DNA from: G963674955 sp963674955
GTDB taxonomy: Bacteria > Desulfobacterota > Desulfovibrionia > Desulfovibrionales > Desulfovibrionaceae
Assembly: GCA_963674955.2 (NCBI GenBank)
Contig: CAXXKR010000004.1
Coordinates: forward strand, 558,001 to 622,000
Direction: 5' to 3'
DNA: 64,000 nt
The translations under genes and the position numbers were made by a program. The notes under the pieces are model-generated. The model was not told where the DNA came from. It worked only from the letters and a program-made list of their open reading frames with translations, and did no database searches. Shown here piece after piece: positions 1 through 8,713 of this stretch (position 1 is the first letter of the stretch; every line of letters begins with the position of its first letter).

Positions 1-670
1 GTCTGCGCACGGCCTCGACCATGGTGGGGTCGTGTCGAATGAAGCCAAGATTTCTGATCTCGATTCCCAAAAAATTATTGCAGGCGGCATTCAACCGGTC
101 AAAGGTTTGCTTGGCCTCGGACTTGGTGGCCTGGTTGACGACGATGCTGAAATCGTCGACACCGTACTGGTTATGCAAGACCTTGATCATGGCATAACTG
201 TCGGTAAGGGAAGTGGGTTCGGGAGTCACGACCACAAACCGCAGTTGGGCCATGCCCGCAAAGGAAAGCACGGTCTCACTGATCCCGGCGCCGATATCAA
301 GGACCAGAATCTGATAGCCGCCCGCAATTTCCATGATCTTCTTCAACAGCACGGACTGCATGTCTTCGTCCATGTCCACCAGTTCGGGTACGCCGCTGGC
401 GGCGGGAAGAATATCAAGGCCCCTGTCCTCCAAGGGGACCACAACATCCCTGGACCGGACATCCTTTTGCAAAAGGTTTTGCAGGCTCATCTCGGGCGAT
501 ATTCCAAGAAGCACGTCCAGATTGGCCAGACCAAGATCGCAATCCATGAGCATGGTATTCAATCCGGCATTGTAAAATGCGTAACCCAGGCCAAGGGACA
601 GGTTGGACTTTCCAACTCCGCCCTTGCCGCTCATGATTGATATGCTTAATGTCTTGTTCTTGTTAATCAT
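1..670 (-). CDS. MinD/ParA-family ATPase, FlhG-like (C-terminus outside window)
   Basis: Deviant Walker A P-loop ATPase of the MinD/ParA group; members position division sites, flagella or other polar structures. Reading the minus strand from an ATG at 670 gives an open frame to the window edge, 223 codons. Near the N-terminus is the motif SGKGGVGKSNLSLGL, followed by MLMDCDLGLANLDVLLG (switch region) and later VLDIGAGISETVL and VVVTPEPTSLTDSYAMIK, all typical of the FlhG/MinD branch. The start overlaps the end of the upstream GGDEF gene by 8 bases, so the two are probably translationally coupled. The usual partner flhF is not visible, so it could be an FlhG paralogue rather than FlhG itself. 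The family is seen directly; the exact role is inferred. Confidence 0.85.
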   Translation of the reverse strand, partial: MINKNKTLSISIMSGKGGVGKSNLSLGLGYAFYNAGLNTMLMDCDLGLANLDVLLGISPEMSLQNLLQKDVRSRDVVVPLEDRGLDILPAASGVPELVDMDEDMQSVLLKKIMEIAGGYQILVLDIGAGISETVLSFAGMAQLRFVVVTPEPTSLTDSYAMIKVLHNQYGVDDFSIVVNQATKSEAKQTFDRLNAACNNFLGIEIRNLGFIRHDPTMVEAVRR

Positions 671-1535
671 CTTCGCTTCCATCGCTTATGGCTGTAAATA
701 AAAGTTTTTTCTCGTCGGCATGTACGAGGGTGCGTTTGAAAACGCGATCGATCTCAGGCATGGAAGCGAGGGCGACCCTGTTTCTGCCCTGGCTTTTGGC
801 TTCATACAAGGCTTCATCGGCAAGCTTGACGAATTCCCGCACCGAATAACTGATCGACCCCCGATAGGAAGCCAGACCAACTGAACATGTGACCTTGAAG
901 GGCTCTGACCCCTTGATACCGTTGAAATTGACCGAATCCAAATCATGCATGAATCTGGAAAGAACCTTTCCGGACCTAACCTGCCCGATTCCGGGCAGGA
1001 CGATTGCCAGCTCATCGCCGCCAAACCGCGCGGCGACATCATACCTGCGTTTTATGGAGCCGATCAGTCCAGAAAGTCTGGTGAGCACGGCGTCGCCGAC
1101 AACATGGCCGTGGGTGTCGTTGATCTCCTTGAATTTGTCGATATCAATGAGGGCCAGGGATACAGGCGTCTTGTTTCTTCTAGACCTTTCAATCTCCAGA
1201 TCGAGAATCCTTTCAAAGGCCCTGCGGTTGGCCAACCCGGTCAGCGGATCATGGTCTCGTTCGTAAGAGAGTTCCTCAAGATTTTGCTGGATGAGCTTCA
1301 GGTGGGGGTAGGCTTCGCCATTGACGGGAAAAGCCAGCCAGTCCTTGAGATTGGTGCCGGAACTGATTTCCTTCCAGGCCTTGATGTCCAGATCGGGAAA
1401 CAGCCGACACAGTCCGAGCATCATGTCGGATTCGGAACCGTCGCAATTCACGCCCTTTTTGGCGCAAAGTTCATCCCGAAGCGAGACAAGCTCCGCTATC
1501 AGAAGGCGCTCTCTGTCTTTGTCCATATCGGCCAT
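663..1535 (-). CDS. GGDEF-domain diguanylate cyclase
   Basis: Predicted to make cyclic di-GMP from two GTP. The 290-residue protein has a poorly recognisable N-terminal part (about 1-90, no clear transmembrane segment) and a C-terminal GGDEF domain beginning at DPLTGLANRR (96-105). The signature is GGDEL at 172-176, and the product-inhibition I-site RxxD is present as RRYD at 163-166, five residues before the signature as in active cyclases. Its ATG directly follows the prfB stop, and its ribosome-binding sequence lies inside the end of prfB. It shares a transcript with prfB upstream and the MinD-like ATPase downstream, which suggests a link between c-di-GMP and polar organisation; that link is inference. 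Confidence 0.92.
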   Translation of the reverse strand: MADMDKDRERLLIAELVSLRDELCAKKGVNCDGSESDMMLGLCRLFPDLDIKAWKEISSGTNLKDWLAFPVNGEAYPHLKLIQQNLEELSYERDHDPLTGLANRRAFERILDLEIERSRRNKTPVSLALIDIDKFKEINDTHGHVVGDAVLTRLSGLIGSIKRRYDVAARFGGDELAIVLPGIGQVRSGKVLSRFMHDLDSVNFNGIKGSEPFKVTCSVGLASYRGSISYSVREFVKLADEALYEAKSQGRNRVALASMPEIDRVFKRTLVHADEKKLLFTAISDGSEDD

Positions 1536-2646
1536 TTACTCACCCGCGCATTTGAACAACAGATAGCCCCGAATGAGATCATCCAGAGCTCCGTCCAACA
1601 CCGCGTCCACATTTCCTGTTTCGGTATTGGAACGGTGATCCTTGACCAGCCTGTACGGTTGCAGGGTATAGGTCCTTATCTGGCTGCCGAAGTTTATGGC
1701 GTCCTTGGAAGCGTAATCCGCTTTCTTGCTTTCCTCAAGCCGCTTGAGTTCGCGCTCGTAAAGACGGGCCTTGAGAATCTTCAGGGCCGACTGTTTATTG
1801 CGAAGCTGAGACTTCTCGTTCTGGCACTGGGCAACCAGCCCGGTGGGCAGGTGGGTTATGCGCACGGCCGAGCTTGTCTTGTTAACGCTTTGGCCGCCAG
1901 GGCCGCTGGCCCGGAAAACGTCAATGCGCAAATCCTCGTCCCTGACCTCTATTTCAATATCCTGATCCAAATCCGGATATACGTCCACGGAAGCAAAAGA
2001 TGTATGCCTGCGTCCGGAAGAGTCGAAAGGCGAGATACGGATAAGCCGGTGTATACCTGCCTCACCCTTGAGAAATCCGTAGGCGTACAGGCCGTCTATC
2101 TGGATGGTCGCGCTTTTTATCCCGGCCTCGTCAGCCTCCTGCAAGTCCAGGCTCTTGGCTGTAAAGCCACGATACTCGGCCCAACGCAGGTACATGCGCA
2201 AAAGCATTTGCGCCCAATCCTGGGATTCAACCCCTCCTGCGCCGGGATGAATCTCAAGTATGGCGGAGTTGGAATCCTGGGCTCCGCTCAGCAGGGTGGC
2301 GAGCTCTGTGTCATTGATTCGCTTGCTGAAAATCTCAAGTTGTTCGTTGAGTACAGAAAGGGAGTCCTGACTTTGGTCGTCATGGGCAAGGGCGAGCCAG
2401 TCCCGGACATCGTCCCTGGCGGCAACCAAGGCATCAAACATCTTTACACGGACTTCAATGCGGCTTTTTTCCTTAAGAACCGGCGTCAGCTTTTCAGGCT
2501 TGTCCCAGGCTCCGGGCTTGGAGAGCTGTTTTTCAATATCATCAAGCTGCAGCTTCAGGCTGTCGTAGTCAAAGCCGCCCCCATAGGGTGTCGAATTGTT
2601 CCATGAGGGTGCCGGTTATGGTCTTCAGTTCTGGATATTGAAACAT
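1536..2646 (-). CDS. prfB: Peptide chain release factor 2, with programmed +1 frameshift
   Basis: Class I release factor that reads UAA and UGA. The zero frame starts at the ATG at 2646 and runs 25 codons to an in-frame TGA (2571-2569). Reading continues in the +1 frame from GAC (2570) to TAA at 1536-1538, giving about 369 residues, the usual RF2 length. The anticodon-like tripeptide SPF occurs in RISPFDSSGRRH, and the peptidyl-tRNA hydrolysis motif GGQ in SGPGGQSVNK. The frame change sits at the classical place and makes synthesis autoregulated by RF2 level. Gene order lnt-prfB-GGDEF, all on the minus strand. Identification is secure; the shift itself is established knowledge for this family combined with the sequence seen here. 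Confidence 0.97.
2568..2583 (-). promoter_or_regulatory. RF2 programmed +1 frameshift site
   Basis: On the minus strand the sequence reads TGGGGGCGGCTTTGAC. It has the three standard parts: an internal Shine-Dalgarno-like GGGGG, three bases of spacing (CGG), and the slippery CTT followed by TGA and C. The geometry is the same as in the E. coli prfB site (AGGGGG, three bases, CTTTGAC). When RF2 is scarce the ribosome slips from CTT to TTT and continues in the +1 frame. Confidence 0.93.
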
Positions 2647-2670
2647 TTTTATTCCGTTATTCCAATTTTG

Positions 2671-4182
2671 TTATGATTCACGTTTGATAAAACCGGTTGC
2701 GACGATCCAGCCGACCAAGGCCAGGGCGGAGAGGATGACCGCCATTCTTATGCTCGCGTAATGACGATGGAAAAAAGTGTTTTCCATTCTCGGCTCCACG
2801 TCATGAGCCAATGCCGTCGACTCGAACTGCCGGGTCGTCGCCACGATCCTTCCATAGGGATCGATATACGCCGAAACCCCGGTATTGGTTGACCGGACAA
2901 GCCAGCGCCCCTGTTCGACAGCTCGCATAGCCGCATGCTGCAAATGCTGCCAGGGGGCGGAAGTGTCGCCGAACCAGGCGTCATTGCTGATATTGATGAT
3001 CACCTCTGCTCCCTTCTCCACCTGGCTCTGGGCCAGCTCAGGGAATATAGCTTCATAACAGATCAACATGCCAAGTTCAACATCTCCAACTTTAAGGACT
3101 TTTTCATTGTCGCCCGACAAAAAATCACCAACGTTCTGAACAAGTTTGCCCAAGGGCAGAATATCCTTGAGGGGCACGTACTCGCCAAAGGGCACAAGAT
3201 GCTCCTTGTCGTAGTAACCGGAAATGTTGCCGGCCCTACCCAGCAGGAAGGCGCGGTTGAAAAGAAAATATTCTCCTACATTCTTGCCAAGCAAATAGGC
3301 GGGAGAGCCGGTTATCAGGGAAACCGAGTTCGCTTTCACATACTCCGCCACTTTCAAACGCAAAGGAGAAACGTCCTGAAAATAAAAAGGCATGGCTGTT
3401 TCGGGCCAGACAACCAAATCGGGTTTCAGGCCCTGCCCGCCTTGCTGAACGCTCAGGGCTATATAATCGTCGACAGTCTTGTTCTGGTATTGCTTGTCCC
3501 ATTTCTGGGCTTGGTCGACATTGCCCTGGACCACAACCACCCGTAGACCGCCCACCATAGTGGAGCTTTGGTCGATCCTTGCCAAACCGAAAACAACGAT
3601 GAGCAGAGTCAGCCCAACCGCGATGAATCTGGCGGAGATGGAGGGCCGCCAAAGCAGAAAGGCCACGGCAATGGAAGCGTATACGCCAGAGAGGGCGTAG
3701 GCGCCCATGACCGATGCTCCCTGAATAGCGAACGCCCAGGGTTGAAAGGCGCTTGAGAGCGTAAGCCAGGGAAAACCGGTGAGAACCCAGCCGATCATAT
3801 ATTCCATGAAGGCCCAGAAGACACCGGCGGCCACACACAAGAGCCAGGATGGGAACCGTTTGGCGGCGTGATAAAGGGCAAGGCTGAACAGGCCGTAGTA
3901 AAGACTCAGAAACATGGAAACCAGAACCGGGCAGGGCAGGGCCAGATACCAGGGCAGGCCCCCATATTGCCCCACAGGCAGGATCAGCCAGTACAGACAG
4001 CCGGTCAGGGCCAGAGTAGAAGCCATCCAGCCGAATTTGAAGGCCCTGCGCGGGGAGGATGCTCCAAAAGCAATCCAGGACAAGCCAAGGGGCAGACAAA
4101 GTGCCAGAATGGGAACCTGAAAATGACCGTTGGCGAAACCTATCCATGTAGATATGGCGGTCGCAAGAATTGGTAGAAACAC
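2671..4182 (-). CDS. lnt: Apolipoprotein N-acyltransferase
   Basis: Inner-membrane enzyme that adds the third acyl chain to the N-terminal cysteine of diacylated lipoproteins. 503 residues: an N-terminal multi-spanning membrane part (about 1-205), a nitrilase-type catalytic domain (about 215-465) and a final membrane segment. The catalytic triad is visible as Glu in VVWPETAMPF, Lys in KEHLVPFGEYVPL and Cys in LICYEAIFPEL. The best start is a GTG at 4182; the region between it and the corC stop has no in-frame ATG with a ribosome site. It follows corC, a pairing also seen in enterobacteria. Confidence 0.95.
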   Translation of the reverse strand: MFLPILATAISTWIGFANGHFQVPILALCLPLGLSWIAFGASSPRRAFKFGWMASTLALTGCLYWLILPVGQYGGLPWYLALPCPVLVSMFLSLYYGLFSLALYHAAKRFPSWLLCVAAGVFWAFMEYMIGWVLTGFPWLTLSSAFQPWAFAIQGASVMGAYALSGVYASIAVAFLLWRPSISARFIAVGLTLLIVVFGLARIDQSSTMVGGLRVVVVQGNVDQAQKWDKQYQNKTVDDYIALSVQQGGQGLKPDLVVWPETAMPFYFQDVSPLRLKVAEYVKANSVSLITGSPAYLLGKNVGEYFLFNRAFLLGRAGNISGYYDKEHLVPFGEYVPLKDILPLGKLVQNVGDFLSGDNEKVLKVGDVELGMLICYEAIFPELAQSQVEKGAEVIINISNDAWFGDTSAPWQHLQHAAMRAVEQGRWLVRSTNTGVSAYIDPYGRIVATTRQFESTALAHDVEPRMENTFFHRHYASIRMAVILSALALVGWIVATGFIKRES

Positions 4183-4204
4183 TATCCGTCCATGATTGCT
4201 GAGG

Positions 4205-5020
4205 TTACCCGTTCAACTGAATGAGAATCTGTTTAATCTGGCGTGCGTCGGCTTCTTTGATGGTCGCGTCGAAACCTGAAAGCTTGAAGATCTCTCCTTC
4301 GGCGGGAATACGGCCGGCAAGGCCGGAGATATAACCGCCAATGGTCTCGACCTGCTCCGAATCCAGATCAATATTATACCTGTCCTTCAGGTCGTCCAAG
4401 AGAAAGCGACCGGATACAAGCAGGGAACCGTCTTCAAGCTTCTGGACCTCGTCAGGCTTCAGGGCGTCATATTCGTCATTGATGTCGCCGACGATTTCCT
4501 CAAGAATGTCTTCCATCGTCACAAGGCCGGAAACGCCGCCGTATTCGTCCTGAACGATGGCCATGTGATTCTTGTTGACCTGCATGGCCTTGAGCAGGGA
4601 CTTGAGCCCCGTGCTCTCGGAGACGAAAAAAGGCCTGCGCATCATTTCGGTAACCGAAGCATCGAGCCTGCCGGTGATGAGGGAACCCATCAAATCCTTG
4701 GCATGGACAATGCCGATGATGTGATCCTTGTTTTCCGCGTAGATGGGAATTCTGGAATGATTGCCCAGGGACATGATGACCTCCGCCAATTCCAGTACGC
4801 TGGACTTCGCTTCCGCGCAGGCCATGTCCGTTCGCGGGATCATGATGTCGGCAACATGTTTGTCGCCCAAGTCAAGGATGTTGAGCAACATTGAAACCTC
4901 TTCACCCTTGATTTCGCCTTCGTCCCGGGCATCCCTGATGTATTCTTCAAGCGGATGTCCGTTTTTCTTGAAAAGGCTGCGCATGATGGATCTAAAACCG
5001 CCGTCCGACCCCTCGTCCAA
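4205..5020 (-). CDS. corC: CorC/YbeX-type CBS-pair protein
   Basis: Soluble two-CBS-domain protein with a C-terminal CorC_HlyC (transporter-associated) domain, 271 residues. The order is a short N-terminal linker, two CBS repeats (about 65-185: VADIMIPRTDM and MRRPFFVSESTGLKSLL) with the conserved MAIVQDEYGGVSGLVTMED segment, then the PCMH-like C-terminal domain (GRFLLDDLKDRYNIDL, ETIGGYISGLAGRIP). Members have been linked to magnesium/cobalt efflux and, through the ybeY-ybeX-lnt cluster, to ribosome and envelope functions. The start is a TTG at 5020, eight bases after a GGAG. First gene behind a strong promoter, followed by lnt and prfB. Confidence 0.9.
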   Translation of the reverse strand: MDEGSDGGFRSIMRSLFKKNGHPLEEYIRDARDEGEIKGEEVSMLLNILDLGDKHVADIMIPRTDMACAEAKSSVLELAEVIMSLGNHSRIPIYAENKDHIIGIVHAKDLMGSLITGRLDASVTEMMRRPFFVSESTGLKSLLKAMQVNKNHMAIVQDEYGGVSGLVTMEDILEEIVGDINDEYDALKPDEVQKLEDGSLLVSGRFLLDDLKDRYNIDLDSEQVETIGGYISGLAGRIPAEGEIFKLSGFDATIKEADARQIKQILIQLNG

Positions 5021-5052
5021 AACATGTCTCCTTGTAAAAAATTATCTCAATT

Positions 5053-5081
5053 ATTTTATTTTGAAGCCAAGTGGCTGTCAA
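5053..5081 (-). promoter_or_regulatory. Sigma70-type promoter of the corC-lnt-prfB operon
   Basis: On the minus strand: -35 TTGACA (5081-5076), a 17-base spacer and -10 TAAAAT (5058-5053). The -35 is a perfect match and the -10 matches five of six positions. The corC TTG lies about 30 bases further on. No competing gene is read through this point; mnmG ends just upstream at 5096. Confidence 0.7.
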
Positions 5082-5095
5082 CGATTCCAATGCGC

Positions 5096-7000
5096 TCATT
5101 TCAACCGTTTGAGCTTTTTCATATGAATCTCAAGGCAATTGATCGCGGCCGGCGTCAAGCCGGGTATGCGACCGGCCTGACCAAGCGTCATGGGGCTGGT
5201 CTTGCCGAGCTTCTCGACAGCTTCGGCGGTCAGCCCGGATACTGACTTGTAGTCTATATCAGCCGGAATGGATACAGATTCCATGTCCGTGAACCGATCC
5301 ACAAGCTCCTGCTGACGCTTGAGATAGCCTTCATAACGAACCTTTGTTTCAACTTCGCGAAGGACATCATCGTTGAACCGAGAGATATCCTCCCAGAAGA
5401 GCGAAAGGTCTTCTATGGCCAGTTGCGGCTGCCTGAGTATGGTCGCCAGGGTCACGGCCTTGCCGGGCACTTTTGCGCCGATGCTCATCAATTTGTCGCT
5501 GGTTTCCGAGTCAGGTCGAATCTTGATGGATTCAAGGGTATCGAACACTCGGTCCATGTCGGACTTTTTCTCCTGAAACATCTTCCACTGGCGGTCGTTC
5601 ACAAGACCCAACTCGCGGCCTATGGCCGTCAGCCTCGAATCCGCGTTTCCCTCCCTGAGAAGCAGCCTGTGCTCGGCGCGGGAGGTGAACATCCTGTAAG
5701 GCTCCATCGTGCCCTTGGTGACCAGGTCGTCCACCAGAACGGCGACATAGGCCTGATCGCGGGAAAGAATGAACGGCTCGCGTTCCCTGAGCTTGCAAAA
5801 AACGTTCAGCGAGGCCCAAAGTCCCTGAGCCGCAGCCTCCTCGTATCCGGATGTGCCGTTTATCTGACCGGCCATGTACAATCCGGGCAAAATTTTGGCT
5901 TCAAGGGTGGGGCGCAACTGCTCAGGAGGCACATAATCGTACTCAATGGCGTAGCCGGGGCGGACAATCTGGCATTTTTCCAGCCCTTCAATGGTTCTGA
6001 GCATTTTCTTCTGGATATCCAGTGGCAGGCTGGTGGGCAGCCCGTTTGGATAGACCTCAGGGCTTTCAAGGCCCTCCGGCTCGATAAATACCTGGTGCCT
6101 GTCCTTTTCCGGAAATCGTGCCACCTTGTCCTCGATTGAGGGACAATACCTGGCTCCGGTGCCCTCTATCACTCCGGTGAACAATGGTGAACGGTCAAAC
6201 CCGGTGCGGATGGCGGCGTGGGTAGCCTCGTTGGTGTAGGTAATATGGCAGGGAACCTGGGGCAGGGGAATTTCACTGGTGCGAAAACTGAACGGCTTTG
6301 GCGGATGGTCGCCCGGTTGGGGAACCAGCCTGTCGAAATCGATGCTGTCCTTTAGAAGTCTTGGAGTGGTTCCGGTCTTGAGCCGCCCCAAGGTGAACCC
6401 GATCTCCTTGAGGCTGAGGCTCAGGCTGTTGGAGGCGGCTTCGCCCATGCGTCCGCCGCTGAAGTTGTTCAATCCGATATGCAGCAAACCCTGGAGAAAT
6501 GTCCCTGTGGTCAAAAGCACGGCCCTTGCTGCGTAGTGTTCGCCAAGATTGGTGACAACGCCGCATGCGCGCCCGTTTTCAACAAGTAACGATTTGGCGG
6601 TGTCCTGTCGGACCCAAAGATTTTCCTGGGAAAAGACATCACGCTGAACAACGCGCATGTAGGCCTTTCGGTCCATCTGCGCCCGGGAGGAGCGAACGGC
6701 CGGTCCCTTGCGGGTGTTGAGTATCCTGAACTGGATGCCTGCCTGATCCGCCCACAAGCCCATGTGGCCGCCAAGGGCGTCGATCTCCTTGACCATGTGA
6801 CCCTTGGCAAGACCGCCAATGGCCGGATTGCAGGACAAGTGCCCGATATGATCGACATTGATGGTCAACAACAATGTGAAAAGGCCGAGTTTCGAAGCGG
6901 CCATTGCGGCTTCGCAACCGGCATGCCCGGCGCCGACCACTATGAGGTCGAACCGGGATGGAGGGGAATCTTTTTTAATCACTTTCAGCTCTGTAACCAA
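5096..7000 (-). CDS. mnmG: tRNA uridine 5-carboxymethylaminomethyl modification enzyme MnmG (GidA)
   Basis: FAD-dependent subunit of the MnmE-MnmG complex, which modifies U34 in the wobble position of several tRNAs. 634 residues, the normal length. The FAD-binding Rossmann motif GAGHAGCEAA is at about 23-32, followed by CNPAIGGLAKGHMVKEIDALGG without interruption in the family-typical place. The C-terminal segment has SGYEEAAAQGLWASLN and YRMFTSRAEHRLLLREGNAD, both GidA hallmarks. The gene starts four bases after the M20 peptidase stop, so the two are probably one transcript. mnmE is not in the window. Confidence 0.97.
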   Translation of the reverse strand: MVTELKVIKKDSPPSRFDLIVVGAGHAGCEAAMAASKLGLFTLLLTINVDHIGHLSCNPAIGGLAKGHMVKEIDALGGHMGLWADQAGIQFRILNTRKGPAVRSSRAQMDRKAYMRVVQRDVFSQENLWVRQDTAKSLLVENGRACGVVTNLGEHYAARAVLLTTGTFLQGLLHIGLNNFSGGRMGEAASNSLSLSLKEIGFTLGRLKTGTTPRLLKDSIDFDRLVPQPGDHPPKPFSFRTSEIPLPQVPCHITYTNEATHAAIRTGFDRSPLFTGVIEGTGARYCPSIEDKVARFPEKDRHQVFIEPEGLESPEVYPNGLPTSLPLDIQKKMLRTIEGLEKCQIVRPGYAIEYDYVPPEQLRPTLEAKILPGLYMAGQINGTSGYEEAAAQGLWASLNVFCKLREREPFILSRDQAYVAVLVDDLVTKGTMEPYRMFTSRAEHRLLLREGNADSRLTAIGRELGLVNDRQWKMFQEKKSDMDRVFDTLESIKIRPDSETSDKLMSIGAKVPGKAVTLATILRQPQLAIEDLSLFWEDISRFNDDVLREVETKVRYEGYLKRQQELVDRFTDMESVSIPADIDYKSVSGLTAEAVEKLGKTSPMTLGQAGRIPGLTPAAINCLEIHMKKLKRLK

Positions 7001-7003
7001 CAG

Positions 7004-8230
7004 TTACGCTAAAAGAACTTCCGCAATGACCTTGGCGTCGTTTATCGTATAGGAGATGGAAGACTTTTCGTTGGGCTGGTGAGCATTGTGCATCAAGGTG
7101 CTCCAGACCACGGCGTGGTAACCCTTGCGCCTGAGGAAAGCGGCCACCGTGCCTCCGCCGATGCCCACGGGCTTTGGCTCAGCGTTGTAGACCTCCCTGA
7201 TGGCCTTGGAAATCTTGACGACCAATTCGCTGTCATCCGGCGTGGCCGGAGCGGCCTGTTCCTTCATCACGAATTCACAGGCGACTGTAACTCCATATTC
7301 CTTTTCCACTTCCCTGGAGTAGCCCTGAATCTTTTGAAACACTTCGTCCAAATCGTACTGAGGCAGGACGCGGCAATCCACATAGAAAACATCCCGGCCG
7401 GGAATGGTGTTCACGTTTTCCACATTGGCTTCCTTTTTGGTGGGCTCGAATGTGGAGTGGGGGGGATCGAACAGGGAATTTACAGCGGAAAACTCGTTGT
7501 AAAGGCCGCGAATCTTGAGAACCAGGGCGGAAGAAGCCACAAAGGAATTTATCCCTTCATCCGGAGTGGAGGCGTGACACTGCTTTCCGCTGACCTGGAC
7601 CTTGAGCCAGAACATGCTTTTCTCGGCGATCTCGATCATGCTCGAGGTCGCGTCCCCGAAATCGGGGACAAGAAACATGTCCTGCTTGCGAAAAATATCC
7701 TCATGCTCCTGAACCAGAAAATCCAGACCGTACTTGCTTCCGGTTTCCTCATCGGCCACGAATATCATGCCGTAATTGACTTCCGGCTCAACCCCCAATT
7801 CAACAAGGGCCTTGGCCGTGAGTATGGAGGAGACCATGCCCTGATGATTGTCCTCGACACCGCGCCCATAAATGACGTCGCCGTCGTGAACCAATTCATA
7901 CGGGTCGGAATTCCAGAGAGAGGGATCGCCGGGAGGCACTATGTCAAGATGGCTTATGGTCCAGAAGGTCTTGTCTTTGTTCTTTCCGGGAACAACAGCG
8001 ACCACGTTGGGCCGGTAGCCGCATGGAACGGAGTCGTCGGGGGCGTTGAATTCGCGGATGTCGGTGACGGAAATGGACCGGAGATAGTCCTTGAGATATT
8101 CCGCTTTTTCCCTTTCACCCTGTCCGCCGTTGACCGGACCCAGTGCGGGAATGGATACGAGCCTGGACTGGAGATCGACCACGGTCTGACTCATCTCGCC
8201 GATGAGCCTGACAACCCTTTTCAACATCAT
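7004..8230 (-). CDS. M20-family metallopeptidase / deacylase
   Basis: Zinc-dependent hydrolase of the M20 (ArgE/DapE/CPG2) clan, 408 residues. Metal ligands and catalytic residues are visible: His94 and Asp96 in SHLDIVPPGD, the bridging Asp127 in GRGVEDNHQG, the Glu pair 161-162 in VADEETGSKYG, a further Asp in PDFGDATSS, and a C-terminal His in LMHNAHQPNE. The insert dimerisation domain (HASTPDEGINSF) is present. The substrate cannot be told from sequence: an acyl-amino acid, a dipeptide or succinyl-DAP are options, although the organism's DapL route makes DapE unlikely. It lies just upstream of mnmG. Start taken at ATG 8230 behind GGGAG; an ATG 12 codons inside is an alternative. Confidence 0.85.
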   Translation of the reverse strand: MMLKRVVRLIGEMSQTVVDLQSRLVSIPALGPVNGGQGEREKAEYLKDYLRSISVTDIREFNAPDDSVPCGYRPNVVAVVPGKNKDKTFWTISHLDIVPPGDPSLWNSDPYELVHDGDVIYGRGVEDNHQGMVSSILTAKALVELGVEPEVNYGMIFVADEETGSKYGLDFLVQEHEDIFRKQDMFLVPDFGDATSSMIEIAEKSMFWLKVQVSGKQCHASTPDEGINSFVASSALVLKIRGLYNEFSAVNSLFDPPHSTFEPTKKEANVENVNTIPGRDVFYVDCRVLPQYDLDEVFQKIQGYSREVEKEYGVTVACEFVMKEQAAPATPDDSELVVKISKAIREVYNAEPKPVGIGGGTVAAFLRRKGYHAVVWSTLMHNAHQPNEKSSISYTINDAKVIAEVLLA

Positions 8231-8255
8231 GTGCTCCCAAAGGAATCGAATTTAT

Positions 8256-8283
8256 AAAAAGAAAAGGGCGGGAAGGCCCGCCC
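8256..8283 (-). terminator. Rho-independent terminator of the PxxKW gene
   Basis: On the minus strand a seven-base-pair GC stem, GGGCGGG / CCCGCCC with a four-base loop, is followed by TTTTCTTTTT. It lies 11 bases after the PxxKW stop and before the M20 gene, so it isolates the small gene from the M20-mnmG unit. Confidence 0.85.
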
Positions 8284-8294
8284 GATCATGCTTG

Positions 8295-8588
8295 TTAACG
8301 GCCGCGTGCTGCTCGCTTACTGGCCTTGAGGGGGTTGACCTTGACCTTGCCCTTTTTATCCAGAACCGCGCTGACGTGGGTGGCGAAATTGCATGCGCCT
8401 CGATTCCACTTCATGGCAGGTTGAGCGTAACTGGGGCAATAATTCTGACCCTCCACGGAAACGATTCTTTCGCAACCTTCACATTTATCGATCACGGGTT
8501 CCATGATGAATCCCTTGAAGGACAGGCCTTCCGGAGTCATCTCGGCACCTTCGAGAGAAACGGTTTTCTTTTTATTGTTGCCAGCCAT
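8295..8588 (-). CDS. PxxKW-family cysteine-rich small protein
   Basis: 97-residue soluble protein with four clustered cysteines, as CEGC and later CPSY and GACNF, arranged around the segment QPAMKWNRGACNF that gives the PxxKW family its name. The family is mostly known from deltaproteobacteria and has no assigned reaction; the Cys pattern suggests a metal or Fe-S site, which is inference. A longer reading starting 23 codons earlier exists, but the ATG at 8588 has AGGAGG nine bases upstream and starts a sensible protein (MAGNNKKKTVSLEG). The C-terminus is lysine and arginine rich. It appears to be a monocistron with its own promoter and terminator. Confidence 0.8.
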   Translation of the reverse strand: MAGNNKKKTVSLEGAEMTPEGLSFKGFIMEPVIDKCEGCERIVSVEGQNYCPSYAQPAMKWNRGACNFATHVSAVLDKKGKVKVNPLKASKRAARGR

Positions 8589-8653
8589 TTGGATATTCCT
8601 CCTTATAAAATGCCGCCTGGGCATGCCGTTGCGTCTTAAAATGAAAGAGATGT

Positions 8654-8683
8654 TCAATATGCGCCATGACGTGTTGTTGTCAA
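8654..8683 (-). promoter_or_regulatory. Possible promoter of the PxxKW gene
   Basis: Minus strand: -35 TTGACA (8683-8678), an 18-base spacer, -10 TATTGA (8659-8654), about 65 bases before the ATG. The -35 is perfect and the -10 is partial. Confidence 0.45.
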
Positions 8684-8713
8684 GGGTTCAATACCGATTT
8701 CCGGCCCTTTTGA

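Noticed and set aside
32..640. Plus-strand open frame of 202 codons
   Set aside because: Antisense to the MinD/FlhG-like gene, whose P-loop and switch motifs are clear. The protein read here is low-complexity and His/Gly rich.
945..2606. Plus-strand open frame of 553 codons
   Set aside because: It lies entirely antisense to the GGDEF gene and prfB, both identified by strong motifs. Its translation has no recognisable domain; the long opening follows from codon bias on the other strand.
5423..6139. Plus-strand open frame of 238 codons inside mnmG
   Set aside because: Mirror frame of a highly conserved gene; no independent support.
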